Part shown: positions 35,195 through 46,249 of the stretch, piece by piece | Position numbering within the stretch: the first letter of the stretch is position 1 | Layout of the letters: the number at the start of each line of letters is the position of its first letter | Origin: Megaustenia siamemsis | Taxonomy: Eukaryota; Mollusca; Gastropoda; Stylommatophora; Ariophantidae | DNA length: 64,000 nt | Assembly: GCA_032433765.1 (NCBI GenBank) | Contig: JAVIAB010000101.1 | Location: 65,443,640-65,507,639, forward strand | Direction of reading: 5' to 3' | Program-made: the position numbers and the translations under genes | The notes under the pieces: model-generated | What the model saw: only the letters and a program-made list of their open reading frames with translations | Database searches by the model: none | Told to the model about the DNA's origin: nothing

Positions 35195-35330
35195 AATAAT
35201 GAGTCTTCATCATTGCACTGTGAACATGTCCATAGGTGCTCAGATCCCCTCCTCAGCCAGTCTTGTGGTGTCAAGCAACTGACAACTCCAGTTCTGTGTT
35301 GGTTAATTAGTCTTCTTACATGCCCACTAA
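35195..35330 (-). repeat. Dispersed repeat family H
   Basis: The block TCATCATTGCACTGTGAACA, ATAGGTGCTCAGATCCCCTC and the CAACTGACAA region recurs at 53960-54085 in the same orientation and as a scrap at 31.74 kb in the other. Probably a LINE 3' end. Confidence 0.55.
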
Positions 35331-35476
35331 GTTTCTCATTTCTGGCACTTTATGATACAGCACATCTGCAGAAATTAGCATACCATGTTTGCATTGAGAA
35401 GTAGCAAATATGTTTGCTGTCTGTAACTGCTTCCACAAACAAGAATTTAGTCAGTGACAAGAGTACACATACTTAC

Positions 35477-36332
35477 ATGACAAATCTCCCATTCTGGTAT
35501 GCTGCTTTCACATCGTGGAAATAACTTGTCTCCCAGCCTTCTATGTTCTCTGGAGAAAACTTGGCCCAGTGGTCATCTACCTGTTGTCTAATGATGTTCA
35601 GCTTTTGAGGTACACTAATCATATTACATTGCTCAGGTATTTCTGCTGATGGAGAAGAACCACATGATGACTCTGCACTTAAAGATGTCTCTGCTGATGG
35701 AGAAGACCTACAAGATGACTCAGTTCTTAAAGATGTCTCTGCTGATGGAGAAGAACCACATGATGGCTCAGCTCTCAAAGATGTCTCTGCTGATGGAGAA
35801 GAACCACATGATGGCTCAGTTCTTAAAGATGTCTCTGCTGATGGAGAAGATCTACAAGATGACTCAGTTCTCAAAGATGTCTCTGCTGATGGAGAAGAAC
35901 CACATGATGGCTCAGTTCTTAAAGATGTCTCTGCTGATGGAGAAGAACCACATGATGGCTCAGCTCTCAAAGATGTCTCTGCTGATGGAGAAGAACCACA
36001 TGATGGCTCAGCTCTCAAAGATGTCTCTGCTGATGGAGAAGAACCACATGATGGCTCAGCTCTCAAAGATGTCTCTGCTGATGGAGAAGAACCACCTGAT
36101 GGCTCAGCTCTCAAAGATGTCTCTGCTGATGGAGAAGAATGGCAAGATGACTCAGGACTCAAAGATGTCTCTGCTGATGGAGAAGAACCACAAGATGACT
36201 CAGCGCTTGAAGATGTCTCTGCTGATGGAGAAGAACCACACAATGACTCAGCACTTGAAGATATCTCTGCTGAACCACAAACTGATGTTCTAGAAGTCTG
36301 GAGGAGTGTTGAACCATTCCTTGTTGTGTCAT
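35477..36332 (-). CDS. Repeat-protein gene, exon 1 seen: 16-residue repeats
   Basis: An 856-base segment (two bases, 284 open codons, two bases) follows an acceptor (TTTGTTTTATTTATCAAG) and ends at a perfect donor GTAAGT (35476-35471). About thirteen tandem copies of a 48-base unit encode SCGSSPSAETSLRAEP, a Ser-rich repeat with regular Glu and Arg. The unique end reads QKLNIIRQQVDDHWAKFSPE, then WETSYFHDVKAAYQNGRF. The split codon AT|G joins exon 2 in phase, giving ATG (Met). The 5' part of the gene lies at higher coordinates and was not found. Short exact units suggest recent expansion and length polymorphism. The protein family is unknown to me; repeated Ser residues could be phosphorylated or glycosylated. 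Confidence 0.65.
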
Positions 36333-36339
36333 CTTGATA

Positions 36340-36729
36340 AATAAAACAAAATATGTTAATGAGCTTGTGATGTTAATGATATGATGTAAGAGTAAAACCA
36401 ATAGATGGATAAAATAATTATTTGTTTACAGAGTGACAGAAAATAGTGATAAAATATTGTCCTTAAATTGTAATGCTAAATATACATGTTATATGTTTCT
36501 TGTCATTTTACTAATTATGGTTGTCAGAAAATATAATGTTTAAATTCAACAGGTTATGAGTCATGAAATATATGCTTTGTGGAGCTATTCAAAATAGAAG
36601 TGTCAAAATCGTTTCATTCAAACAAAAGACAAGAACAAATAACAAATCATAGACTGACACGAAAGCAAAAGATATAATAATCAGGATTTCAACCAAAATA
36701 AAAAAGTGTTACTAAAAAGTAAAATAAGC
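36340..36729. other. No gene seen
   Basis: AT-rich, probably intron of the repeat-protein gene upstream of its 16-residue-repeat exon. Confidence 0.4.
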
Positions 36730-39050
36730 AAAAGGAACTTCATTCTCATCATGTGCCATACCGGTTGGCGCAGGTGATCATGTCCTTCCACAATCTTCTA
36801 TCTACAGTGCATCATATTAGTTCTGTTGTTGACTGTTTTCCATGCCATGACACCAAGCTATCCAGTATTTTCTCTCTTTGTTGTCTGCGATCTCTTTTTC
36901 CTTAATATTTTGCCAGTTGGAACCAAGTGTTCCAACTTTCCGCTTCTCATGATGTGCCCGAAAAATGTTGATTGTGTTTTTTTATGTTTTTTAGGAGTTC
37001 CCTTTTTGTGTTGGCCTCAGAGAATTTTCTCTTTAGTCTTTTTAGCTGTCCAGGGAACTTTCATCATTCTTCTGAGAAATCCCATCTCTGAGGACTCTAA
37101 TCATCTTTTCATTTGTTTGTCTACTGTCCATGATTCGCTTACGTAGGTCAGAATTCATTATATATAGCACTAATGAACTCTCTTTTTCACTTCTACAGAC
37201 ATAGATTTGTTGCATAAGATATTTTTCATTTTCTTAAATGCTATTTTGGCCTGAGCTATTCTGCTTTTTATTTCTGTGGTGCATCTTCCATCTGATATTA
37301 TTTTTGTGCCCAAGTATTTGACACGTTGCACTTGTTTCAGATTTGTCTCGTTTATTTTTATGCTGCACGATGGTGATGATTGTTTCTTCGATATAACCAT
37401 TACTTCTGTTTTCTTACTATTCAGACTGAGACCTTTTTTGTTGCATTCTTTTACTATTATGTCTATCATTTCTTGTAGTTCATTCTCTGTCTCTGCTATT
37501 AAGGCTGTGTCATCCACATATCGCAAATTATTTATGTTGTGACCATTGACTTCAATTTCTTTTTTGTCCACTATTGATCTCATAATATGTTCGCTGTAAA
37601 GTGAAAACAAATCTGTCGACAGAACACAGCCTTGTCTGACTCCTTGTTTTATATATTGGAATTGTCCTGTTTGGTTGCTAATTTGTATAGCTGCTGTTTG
37701 TTGCCAGTACATGTTTTTTATGATTCGCAGATCCTTGCCATCAATGTTTAATTTCTCTAGCATATTGATTATTTCCACATGCTTTACTTTGTCAAATGCT
37801 TTTGTGTAGTCTATAAAGCACATATATAGATCTTTCTTTACCTCTATAGATCTTTCTATAAATGTTCTTAAGATGTATATTGCATTATTAGTGCCCTTTC
37901 CTTCCACAAATCCACATTGTTCCTCACTTATTTCTGGTTTTATTTTGTTCATTACACGTCTCATGGTGATTCTTAGTAATATTTTTGTCATATGGCTCAT
38001 GAGACTAATAGTGTGATGGTCTTCACAATTAGCGTTGCCTGACTTCTTCGGTATGACTACAAAGATAGATGTTAGTAGATCTTTGGTATGTGTCCAGTGT
38101 TATATATGTCATTGAGTTTTTGTTATGACTGGTACTCCCAGCTCTTTTAAAGCATTTTTCTCTTTGATTGTTATATTGTTGGGATCTGGAGTTTTTCCTC
38201 TTTTCATGTGTTGAATTGCATCCTCCATCCACTTCACTGTGCATTATTGATGGGCCTGTGTCTTTGTTTGAATTATTTAGCTTTGATCTTTCAATATGAT
38301 AGAGGTGACTGATACATTCTGTCCATCTTTCCATTATCTTCTCCTGTCCCATTATTATATCTCCTTCCTTTGATTTCACACATCTTGAAAATTTGACTTC
38401 TTTTCTTCCTGTTAATTCATTTAATTAATTGTGCATACATTTTGAGTCTTTCTTTTGTTGTTTTTTTTTATTTGTTCACATTTCTCTTTAACTCTTTCAG
38501 TACGGAAGGCTTTTGTCAATGCAACGGAGGAGATTTCAGAGACAAAATTTTTGATGGACCTTATGGTCTTAAAACATCAATCTACATGTTTTATATTTAT
38601 CTAACACTTAACATATTATATATGAATTTTTAGATAACTGAACAAGGAATCTGATTTCATCAATACCAAGATGATACAAAACATGTAAAAAGAAATATTG
38701 GAGATAAACGACCAACAAAAAAAAATTGAAACATCAAATTAAAACCACAACTGACTACTTACCATCATGTAGATTTGGTCATAGTAATCCAATATGAATT
38801 ATTTTGTGAAAAAAACAAATATCAATATGTCTCTAAGCAGCCATGAAAGTTTGGTTGATGTAGCATAACAATAACTGATATTTTGTCATGCACAATCACA
38901 ACAAGTGAGAAAAATGAAATTTCAACTTTTTGGGGGAAAAAATCACTATGTACACAATATTGACACTTTTGTTTGACTACACACACACAAATCACTATAT
39001 ACACAATATTGACACTTTTTTTTCAATTACACAAAAAACACTTTCTCCAT

Positions 39051-42000
39051 TTATTGTCCATGAAATGCCTTGAAGCATGCATTTGGATGAAGATGTGGTT
39101 GAATTTGACATCCTGAACAGAAAAAATGAGTCCGTGCACGCTTTGTTGGAGTTGAACAATATACGCATTCACGGTCTCTTGCGGCATAATCCACAATGTG
39201 ACGGCTTCCTCTGGATTTTGCGAGACAGCTTGCCTCTGGCTGCCTTCCTGGAAGTTTCATTTCTTGTTGAATGACAACATGTTGTGTCAATTGACTCATC
39301 AACATTTTCTTATACTCTTTTAAAGAGACTCTTTTGTCGCCAGTAGCTCGGCATAAACAAAATAAAATATACGCATTTACCTGCGACACTTCCAACAGCC
39401 AGAAGAAAATTTTTTTCCACCATTTAACAGTTTTGCGTTCAAAGACACAGTAATATGCCACCTTCTGGTCTAGTTTGTCGCACCCATTCATATTTCTGTT
39501 GTAGAAATAAATCATTTCTGGCTTATTTACATCTTTTACTGCTTTTGTTTGCACTCTGGCATCAGAGGATACCATCACAACATTTTTTTTTGCCTTCTTA
39601 TCTCTGAATGCAACACAGAGCTTGGTTTTATCATTATGCATGTACCATTTCATTGCTCTGTGCTCCAGAGATAATGTTTTGGTTTCCTGCGGAAAGCCAA
39701 CACGACGAACATTGACAGTCCCAGTATAGTACTGCTTCTTCAAAAGAAGGTGATCAATCAATTTTTGTGTGGTGTAATAGCGATCAGCAAAAATTTTATG
39801 TCCTGTGCCAACATGCTCCAATAAAGTGTCGAAAACTTGTACAGCATGTCCACCATCTGTATCAGCCTCAGGATTGTAGGAAGTGTTTCTTCCAAAATAG
39901 GTTAGAATGTTGACAACATAACCCGTGGCAGCGTCGCATAGACCAAAGGTCTTGATGTGGTACTTGCTTGGCTTTGAGGCATTGAACTGCTTGAACTGCC
40001 ATCTACCCTTATAGCCTATGACCATCTCATCAATGCTAAGTTCCTGAAAGGGATAGAAGGCTTTTCGGAGCTTGCAAAGGAGAAGATTCATGAATGGTTC
40101 TATTTTTTCTTTGCCTTCCGCTGCCTCATCACCACAGTGCAACATTGTGTGGTATATGTCCTGGAATCTATCTCGATTGAAAGCATGGTGGATCCAAGGA
40201 ATATACAATTCTGCTGATAGTGACCAATAGTCAGCAATAGAGGAAGCTTTGAACAAACCCATATATATCAGCAGTGCCAAGATCTTGTCAAGTTCAGGTC
40301 TTGTGATGTCTTGCCACCTTGCAAACACAGAGCGCTTGCGTGCAGGAGTGTTGATATCAGTTCTTTTCTTTGCATAAGAATTGATGCTAGATAACAAAGT
40401 TTCACAAACTTCATCATCAAACAATGACCCAAAAAAATCCAATGCAGAGGAAGAATCTGTGAGGTGCTCAAGACTAACTCCTGGCTTTCGCAGTGGATGA
40501 AAGCGAAAGTTATTTTCAATGCTGCCAGTTGTAATTTCTGACCACTCAGACACAGCTCGGATGATAGGTCTAGATGAGCTAGGCCTGGCAGTTGTAATTT
40601 CTGACCACTCAGACACAGCTCGGATGATAGGTCTAGATGAGCTAGGCCTGGCAGTTGTAATTTCTGACCACTCAGACTCAGCTGGGATGATAGGTCTAGA
40701 TGAGCTAGGCCTGCCAGTTGTAAATTCTGACCACTCAGACTCAGCTGGGATGATAGGTCTAGATGAGCTTGGCCTGGCAGTTGTAATTTCTGACCACTCA
40801 GCTGGGATGATAGGTCTAGATGAGCTAGGCCTGCCAGTTGTAATTTCTGACCACTCAGACTCAGCTGGGATGATAGGTCTAGATGAGCTAGGCCTGGCTG
40901 TTGTAATTTCTGACCACTCAGCTGGGATGATAGGTCTAGATGAGCTAGGCCTGGCAGTTGTAATTTCTGACCACTCAGACTCAGCTGGGATGATAGGTCT
41001 AGATGAGCTAGGCCTGGCTGTTGTAATTTCTGACCACTCAGACTCAGCTGGGATGATAGGTCTAGATGAGCTAGGCCTGGCAGTTGGTCTAGATGAGCTA
41101 GGCCTGGCAGTTGTAATTTCTGACCACTCAGACTCAGCTGGGATGATAGGTCTAGATGAGCTAGGCCTGCCACTTGTAATTTCTGACCACTCAGACTCAG
41201 CTGGGATGATAGGTCTAGATGAGCTAGGCTTGGCAGTTGTAATTTCTGACCGCTCAGACTCAGCTGGGATGATAGGTCTAGATGAGCTAGGCCTGGCAGT
41301 TGTAATTTCTGACCACTCAGACTCAGCTGGGATGATAGGTCTAGATGAGCTAGGCCTGCCAGTTGTAATTTCTGACCACTCAGCTGGGATGATAGGTCTA
41401 GATGAGCTAGGCCTGCCAGTTGTAATTTCTGACCTCTCAGACACAGCTGGGATGACAGGTCTAGATGAGCTAGGCCTGGCAGTTGTAATTTCTGACCACT
41501 CAGACTCAGCTGGGATGATAGGTCTAGATGAGCTAGGCCTGCCAGTTGTAAATTCTGACCACTCAGACTCAGCTGGGATGATAGGTCTAGATGAGCTTGG
41601 CCTGGCAGTTGTAATTTCTGACCACTCAGCTGGGATGATAGGTCTAGATGAGCTAGGCCTGGCAGTTGTAATTTCTGACCACTCAGACTCAGCTGGGATG
41701 ATAGGTCTAGATGAGCTAGGCCTGGCTGTTGTAATTTCTGACCACTCAGCTGGGATGATAGGTCTAGATGAGCTAGGCCTGGCAGTTGTAATTTCTGACC
41801 ACTCAGACTCAGCTGGGATGATAGGTCTAGATGAGCTAGGCCTGGCTGTTGTAATTTCTGACCACTCAGACTCAGCTGGGATGATAGGTCTAGATGAGCT
41901 AGGCCTGGCAGTTGGTCTAGATGAGCTAGGCCTGGCAGTTGTAATTTCTGACCACTCAGACTCAGCTGGGATGATAGGTCTAGATGAGCTAGGCCTGCCA

Positions 42001-43246
42001 GTTGTAATTTCTGACCACTCAGACTCAGCTGGGATGATAGGTCTAGATGAGCTAGGCTTGGCAGTTGTAATTTCTGACCGCTCAGACTCAGCTGGGATGA
42101 TAGGTCTAGATGAGCTAGGCCTGGCAGTTGTAATTTCTGACCACTCAGACTCAGCTGGGATGATAGGTCTAGATGAGCTAGGCCTGCCATTTGTAATTTC
42201 TGACCACTCAGCTGGGATGATAGGTCTAGATGAGCTAGGCCTGCCAGTTGTAATTTCTGACCTCTCAGACACAGCTGGGATGACAGGTCTAGATGAGCTA
42301 GGCCTGGCAGTTGTAATTTCTGACCACTCAGACTCAGCTGGGATGATAGGTCTAGATGAGCTAGGCCTGTCAGTTGTAATTTCTGACCACTCAGACTCAG
42401 CTGGGATGATAGGTCTAGATGAGCTAGGCCTGGCAGTTGTAATTTCTGACCTCTCAGACTCAGCTGGGATGATAGGTCTAGATGAGCTAGGCCTGCCAGT
42501 TGTAATTTCTGACCACTCAGACTCAGCTGGGATGATAGGTCTAGATGAGCTAGGCCTGCCAGTTGTAATTTCTGACCACTCAGACACAGCTGCGATGATA
42601 GGTCTAGATGAGCTAGGCCTGGCAGTTGTAATTTCTGACCACTCAGACTCAGCTGGGATGATAGGTCTAGATGAGCTAGGCCTGGCAGTTGTAATTTCTG
42701 ACCTCTCAGACTCAGCTGGGATGATAGGTCTAGATGAGCTAGGTCTGGCAGTTGTAATTTTGACCACTCAGACTCAGCTGGGATGAAAGGTCTAGATGAG
42801 CTAGGCCTGGCTGTTGTAATTTCTGACCTCTCAGACTCAGCTGGGATGATAGGTCTAGATGAGCTAGGCCTGCCAGTTGTAATTTCTGACCACTCAGACT
42901 CAGCTGGGATGAAAGGTCTAGATGAGCTAGGCCTGGCAGTTGGGTTAGATGTGGCTATCTTAGTAGTTTTATCACTTCCTCTGCCCCTACCTCTACCTGC
43001 AGCTGCTTTTGGTTTTTTTGGTTCTGAAGGAATGTATTCCTCATCACTGTCAATATTCAAAATGAGACTTTCATTTTCCTCTACTGAAAAATCGATAATA
43101 TCTGGATCACTGTCATCACCATTGTTATTATCAACACTTACAGTGTCTGAACTATCATCAGAATCATCAAGAAAAATTAATTGACAAGCTTCATCAGCCG
43201 TCATCAACTGACTTTTAGCATTACAATCACTGCTACTGGAAGCCAT
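39051..43246 (-). CDS. piggyBac transposase with giant 21-residue repeat array
   Basis: The ATG at 43246 begins MASSSSDCNAKSQ; residues 1-80 are acidic, followed by a Gly/Arg stretch (AAAGRGRGRGSD). About 39 copies of a 21-residue repeat (GRPSSSRPIIPAESEWSEITT type) occupy 42945-40519. The DDE core follows: PGVSLEHLTDSSSALDFFG, KPSKYHIKTFGLCDAATGY, and the catalytic Asp residues in LSIDEMVIGY (about 40033), IFADRYYTT (about 39782) and MNGCDKLDQ (about 39478). The C-terminus (39160-39051) is a Cys/His zinc-binding domain (CVYCSTPT, then FFCSGC). One base is missing at 42760/42761 (ATTTTGACC where other units have ATTTCTGACC), which puts the first three repeats and the rest in different frames. 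With that base the length would be about 1398 residues, against roughly 550-650 for usual relatives. It may be a sequence error. Confidence 0.85.
40519..42945. repeat. 63-bp tandem array in the piggyBac gene, with 828-bp higher order
   Basis: Units of 63 bases, some of 57 (lacking GACTCA), repeat about 39 times with high identity. Rare variants, such as a partial unit GCAGTTGGTCTAGATGAGCT and the block GACCTCTCAGACACAGC, each occur twice exactly 828 bases apart (41081/41909; 41431/42259). Thus a segment of about 13 units was duplicated as one piece. Because 63 is divisible by three and the unit lacks stops, long open frames exist in several frames on both strands. Confidence 0.95.
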
Positions 43247-44638
43247 TTCGATCAGCTGATTTTTGTTTACAATTTTTTTACGATAAACACTAATTCCAAA
43301 TGAAAAAAATCACACGTTAGACTACGTCTTTCCACTTGAACCTCGTGGGGAAGAAGGAAGGAACTCTCCAGTGAAGGAATCTATATAAAATAGTCAATCT
43401 AAAATATAGGAATACAGTTTGTTGACGGTTTACACGAAACAAATTATGTTTGGCGCACTATACGGCTGATCGTACGCAATTGAAATGGATTTGGCGCACC
43501 ATACGGCAGATCGTACGGAAAGAGTTAACAATCCTTCCTTAGCTTCTCTGCATCTGTTTTGGATCTCTTTGTGCAATATTTTGTACGCCCGTTCTTCTTT
43601 CTTATGTTTTCGTGTTTCGTCCATTAGTTCTAATATTTCTTCTGTCATCAATTTCTTTTTGTTGATTCTTTTAGTCACTGGTATTAATTCTGTTGATGTT
43701 TGTTGAATCAATTGTTTGAGCATTTCCCACTGTTCCTCGATGTCCTGTATTTTCTCAAGAGCATTATATCTTTGTTTGTACTATCGTACTGTGCTTATCA
43801 CTCATCTGTCTATCTACTCTAAGCATATCTAGTTCTCATTTTATATTTCTAGGGGATTTCTGTGTCTCCCTGCAATTGTATCTTATTCTTATCTTTTCAA
43901 CTACTGGTACATGGTCACTATTGCAATCTGCTCCTGGCCTTGTTTTAACAGATATTAGCCCATTTCTGAATCTTCTCTGTACCAGTATAAAAACAATTTG
44001 ATTGTATACTTTATTGTCTGGGCTTTGTCATGTCAATAGTCACCTATGGTGTTGTTTGAACCAGGTGTTACCTACAATCATTTCATGTGTCTTTGCCCAA
44101 TCTATCAATCTATCCCCTCTGTCATTGTCTCTCCAAGGTCATGTCCCCCAGTCACATTTTACACTTTAGATGTTCCTACCTTTGCATTGAAATCCCCTAA
44201 TATAATAGTTATTTCTTGGAATTTACACTGTTCAATGGTCATCTCTAAAAAGTGCCAATGTCTTCTTCTTCGCTATTACTTGTGGGTGCATAAGCTTGAA
44301 TTATGTTTATATCCATTGGTCTACCTCTCAAATTTACCAGCATAATTCTATCTGATGCTGGCCAAAATCCTTTCACTGGTTTGCTTTTATCTCTAACTAG
44401 CATGATGTCTACTCCTCTTTTGTGTGTGGTTCCCCCACAGTAAAATACATTTCCACTGTCGTGTTGTAATAATCCTTCTCCTTTCCATCTCATTTCACAT
44501 AGTCCCAAGATGTTCAATTTCATTCTCTTCATTTCTTAGCTGATGTTTTCTAGTTTTCCAACTTGGTATGCTGATCTAATGTTCCAAGTTCCTATTGCTA
44601 GTGTCTCTTTAATTTTTAGATCTTGCATACAGTAGCTT

Positions 44639-44849
44639 ATCCTTATCAATCACCATCAAGGGCATTCTTCTTGAGAATGCATGGAAAAAGATCAAGAGGA
44701 AGACCCAGAAGAAGATGGATAGATGCAGTGACAGAGACATGTAACAACAAAGGAAAGTCACTAATTCAGACAGTTTGAGCAGCTCAAGAATGACAAATGA
44801 TATAAACCATGACACCTTTTAGGTATCAGTGAAAAGAGAAAAGAAGAAG
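44639..44849 (+). mobile_element. LINE-D 3' fragment inside LINE-A
   Basis: A 211-base insert is bounded by the 12-base repeat ATACAGTAGCTT (44627-44638 and 44850-44861). It carries the LINE-D tail (TGCATGGAAAAAGATCAAGA, then GATGGATAGATGCAG) and ends in AGAAAAGAAGAAG. Confidence 0.9.
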
Positions 44850-46249
44850 ATACAGTAGCTTGATGATGATTGGGTGTCACCTGTAGCACATGATGCTCCC
44901 TACCGGACGAGGTACCTGTGGAGTCCCCATTAATATCATTAGCTGTAGATATTAAGTTATGTTTTGACATAATTATTCTAGGCAATATAAGAAGGTAGTT
45001 TGCCATTCCTTTCCTTCTTGGCAGTGTCTGCACTAATTGGGGATCGCAGCCTTTGTCTCTATACATGAGATCCTCTGCCTGCCATCATGGAGTGGGGAAC
45101 ATAACTGGCACTACTTGTCGGCTGCTCCCACAACACCATCCACCACCTGCTCCAATGGTTTCACATAACCCTGATAGGGGGGTTAACAGGAGCTCCACCT
45201 TGCCCAAGGGTGTCCCGAAGTCTAGCGGAGGAAAGGAGACATCTTAATCCTCCTTTGGTAGGGCAGAACTCTACCCAACTCACCCTAAAAGGAACTTATA
45301 AAGGATAAGAATAAAAACACTTAATTTTAAATACCTAAGTATATTTAGAGAAACATATACAAAAAGATTACAAAAGAGTGAGCTATAACCAGAAGATGAA
45401 GAATGGAAACAAATTATGATAATTGTAAACAACCCTGACATGGCACTCAGTGTAAGAGAAAGAATAAAGTAATAAAATAAAATAATACACAAGAGGAATT
45501 AAATTTTAATCTGTATACTAAAAATTAATGGAAATAACTATGATACAACTACTAAAGAAAGAATTAGACTAATTATTATCAGTTATATGTGTGAGCTCAA
45601 AAAAAGAAAAACACATGATTAAGGTAACCAAACACAAACACACATATAACATTTTGATGAAATTGAACAAGAATTTAAAACTATCACTAAAAGAATTGTA
45701 CAAAATGTAAATGTATTAATAAAGAAAGGAGAAAACAACAACCTACAACTACACAGAATTTATAAAAAGCAAGAACAAACATTCTAACAGAAATAAAGTT
45801 ACTAGCATGCACACAATGATGCAGGATTCTAGAACAATCAATAATATTAATACCACCAAAATTAAATGTGTTAGGCGTATGGTAGAAAACTAACTTGAGA
45901 TACAAAAATTAGAAGTGAAGAATTAAGAAGACAGTCAGGGTTCACTCCCATAGGTTAGAACTTAAAGAAAATGTGAGTAAATGATTTGACCATATAATGT
46001 AACAGAATTAATTAACACAGCTATTAACACAACCATTAAGAAATGCTATGAAAGCAACAGATACAAAGTTTATATTAAAATGAAAGACAAAAGAAATACT
46101 ATAAACACTGAAATATTAATATAAAATATATTATCAAAAAGCAAAACTCCATACTATATTCCCCATATATCTTTCCACTACCAATCTCTGAAAATCAAAT
46201 AAAGAAGGCAAGGAGGAAATGGAAATTTGGTAATAAAATAATAAACAAC

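Larger units (their letters stand above)
38488..43528 (-). mobile_element. piggyBac-family transposon with TTAA target duplication
   Basis: TTAA at 38488-38491 and 43525-43528 brackets a 5.04-kb element. Its ends are inverted: TTAACTCTTTCAGTACGG on the left and the complement of TTAACTCTTTCCGTACGA on the right. Two 28-base direct repeats (TTTGGCGCAC...GATCGTACG; 26 of 28 identical) lie at 43449-43476 and 43490-43517 inside the right end. Inside is one long transposase gene (39051-43246). The insertion interrupts LINE-A. Exact TTAA duplication and similar ends indicate a fairly recent cut-and-paste insertion. Confidence 0.9.
36741..45286 (-). mobile_element. LINE-A: nearly full-length RTE-type LINE with two nested insertions
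   Basis: Flanked by the 11-base repeat AAAAGGAACTT (36730-36740 and 45287-45297). Taking out the piggyBac (38488-43528, one TTAA kept) and the LINE-D piece leaves about 3.29 kb, the usual RTE length. In order on the minus strand: a leader (45286 to about 44630); an endonuclease start (IGTWNIRSAYQVGKLEN, then KLNILGLCEMRWKGEG at 44532 and QAYAPTSNSEEE at 44250); a linker region (NRCREAKEGLL, broken by the piggyBac); then the reverse transcriptase from 38000 with FIDYTKAFDKVKH, QGVRQGCVL and NNLRYVDDTALI (the first Ala of YADD replaced by Val), and the C-terminal end to 36745. Several stops and shifts make it inactive. Confidence 0.85.

Noticed and set aside
35649..36293. Plus-strand frame with KMSLLMEKNHMMAQ repeats
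   Set aside because: Antisense of the 48-bp repeat exon; the minus strand has splice sites and a unique flank.
40268..42750. Long minus-strand frame continuing as LAHLDLSSQLSLSGQK repeats
   Set aside because: Out-of-frame reading of the same array after the one-base loss; it lacks the transposase core.
40519..42786. 755-codon plus-strand open frame (VVISDHSDSAGMIGLDELGL type repeats)
   Set aside because: It is the antisense of the 63-bp array; openness follows from a stop-free unit divisible by three. No start context or domain supports it.
40519..42945. Array resembling a CRISPR at first glance
   Set aside because: Units are contiguous 63-bp coding repeats without spacers, in a eukaryotic transposase gene.
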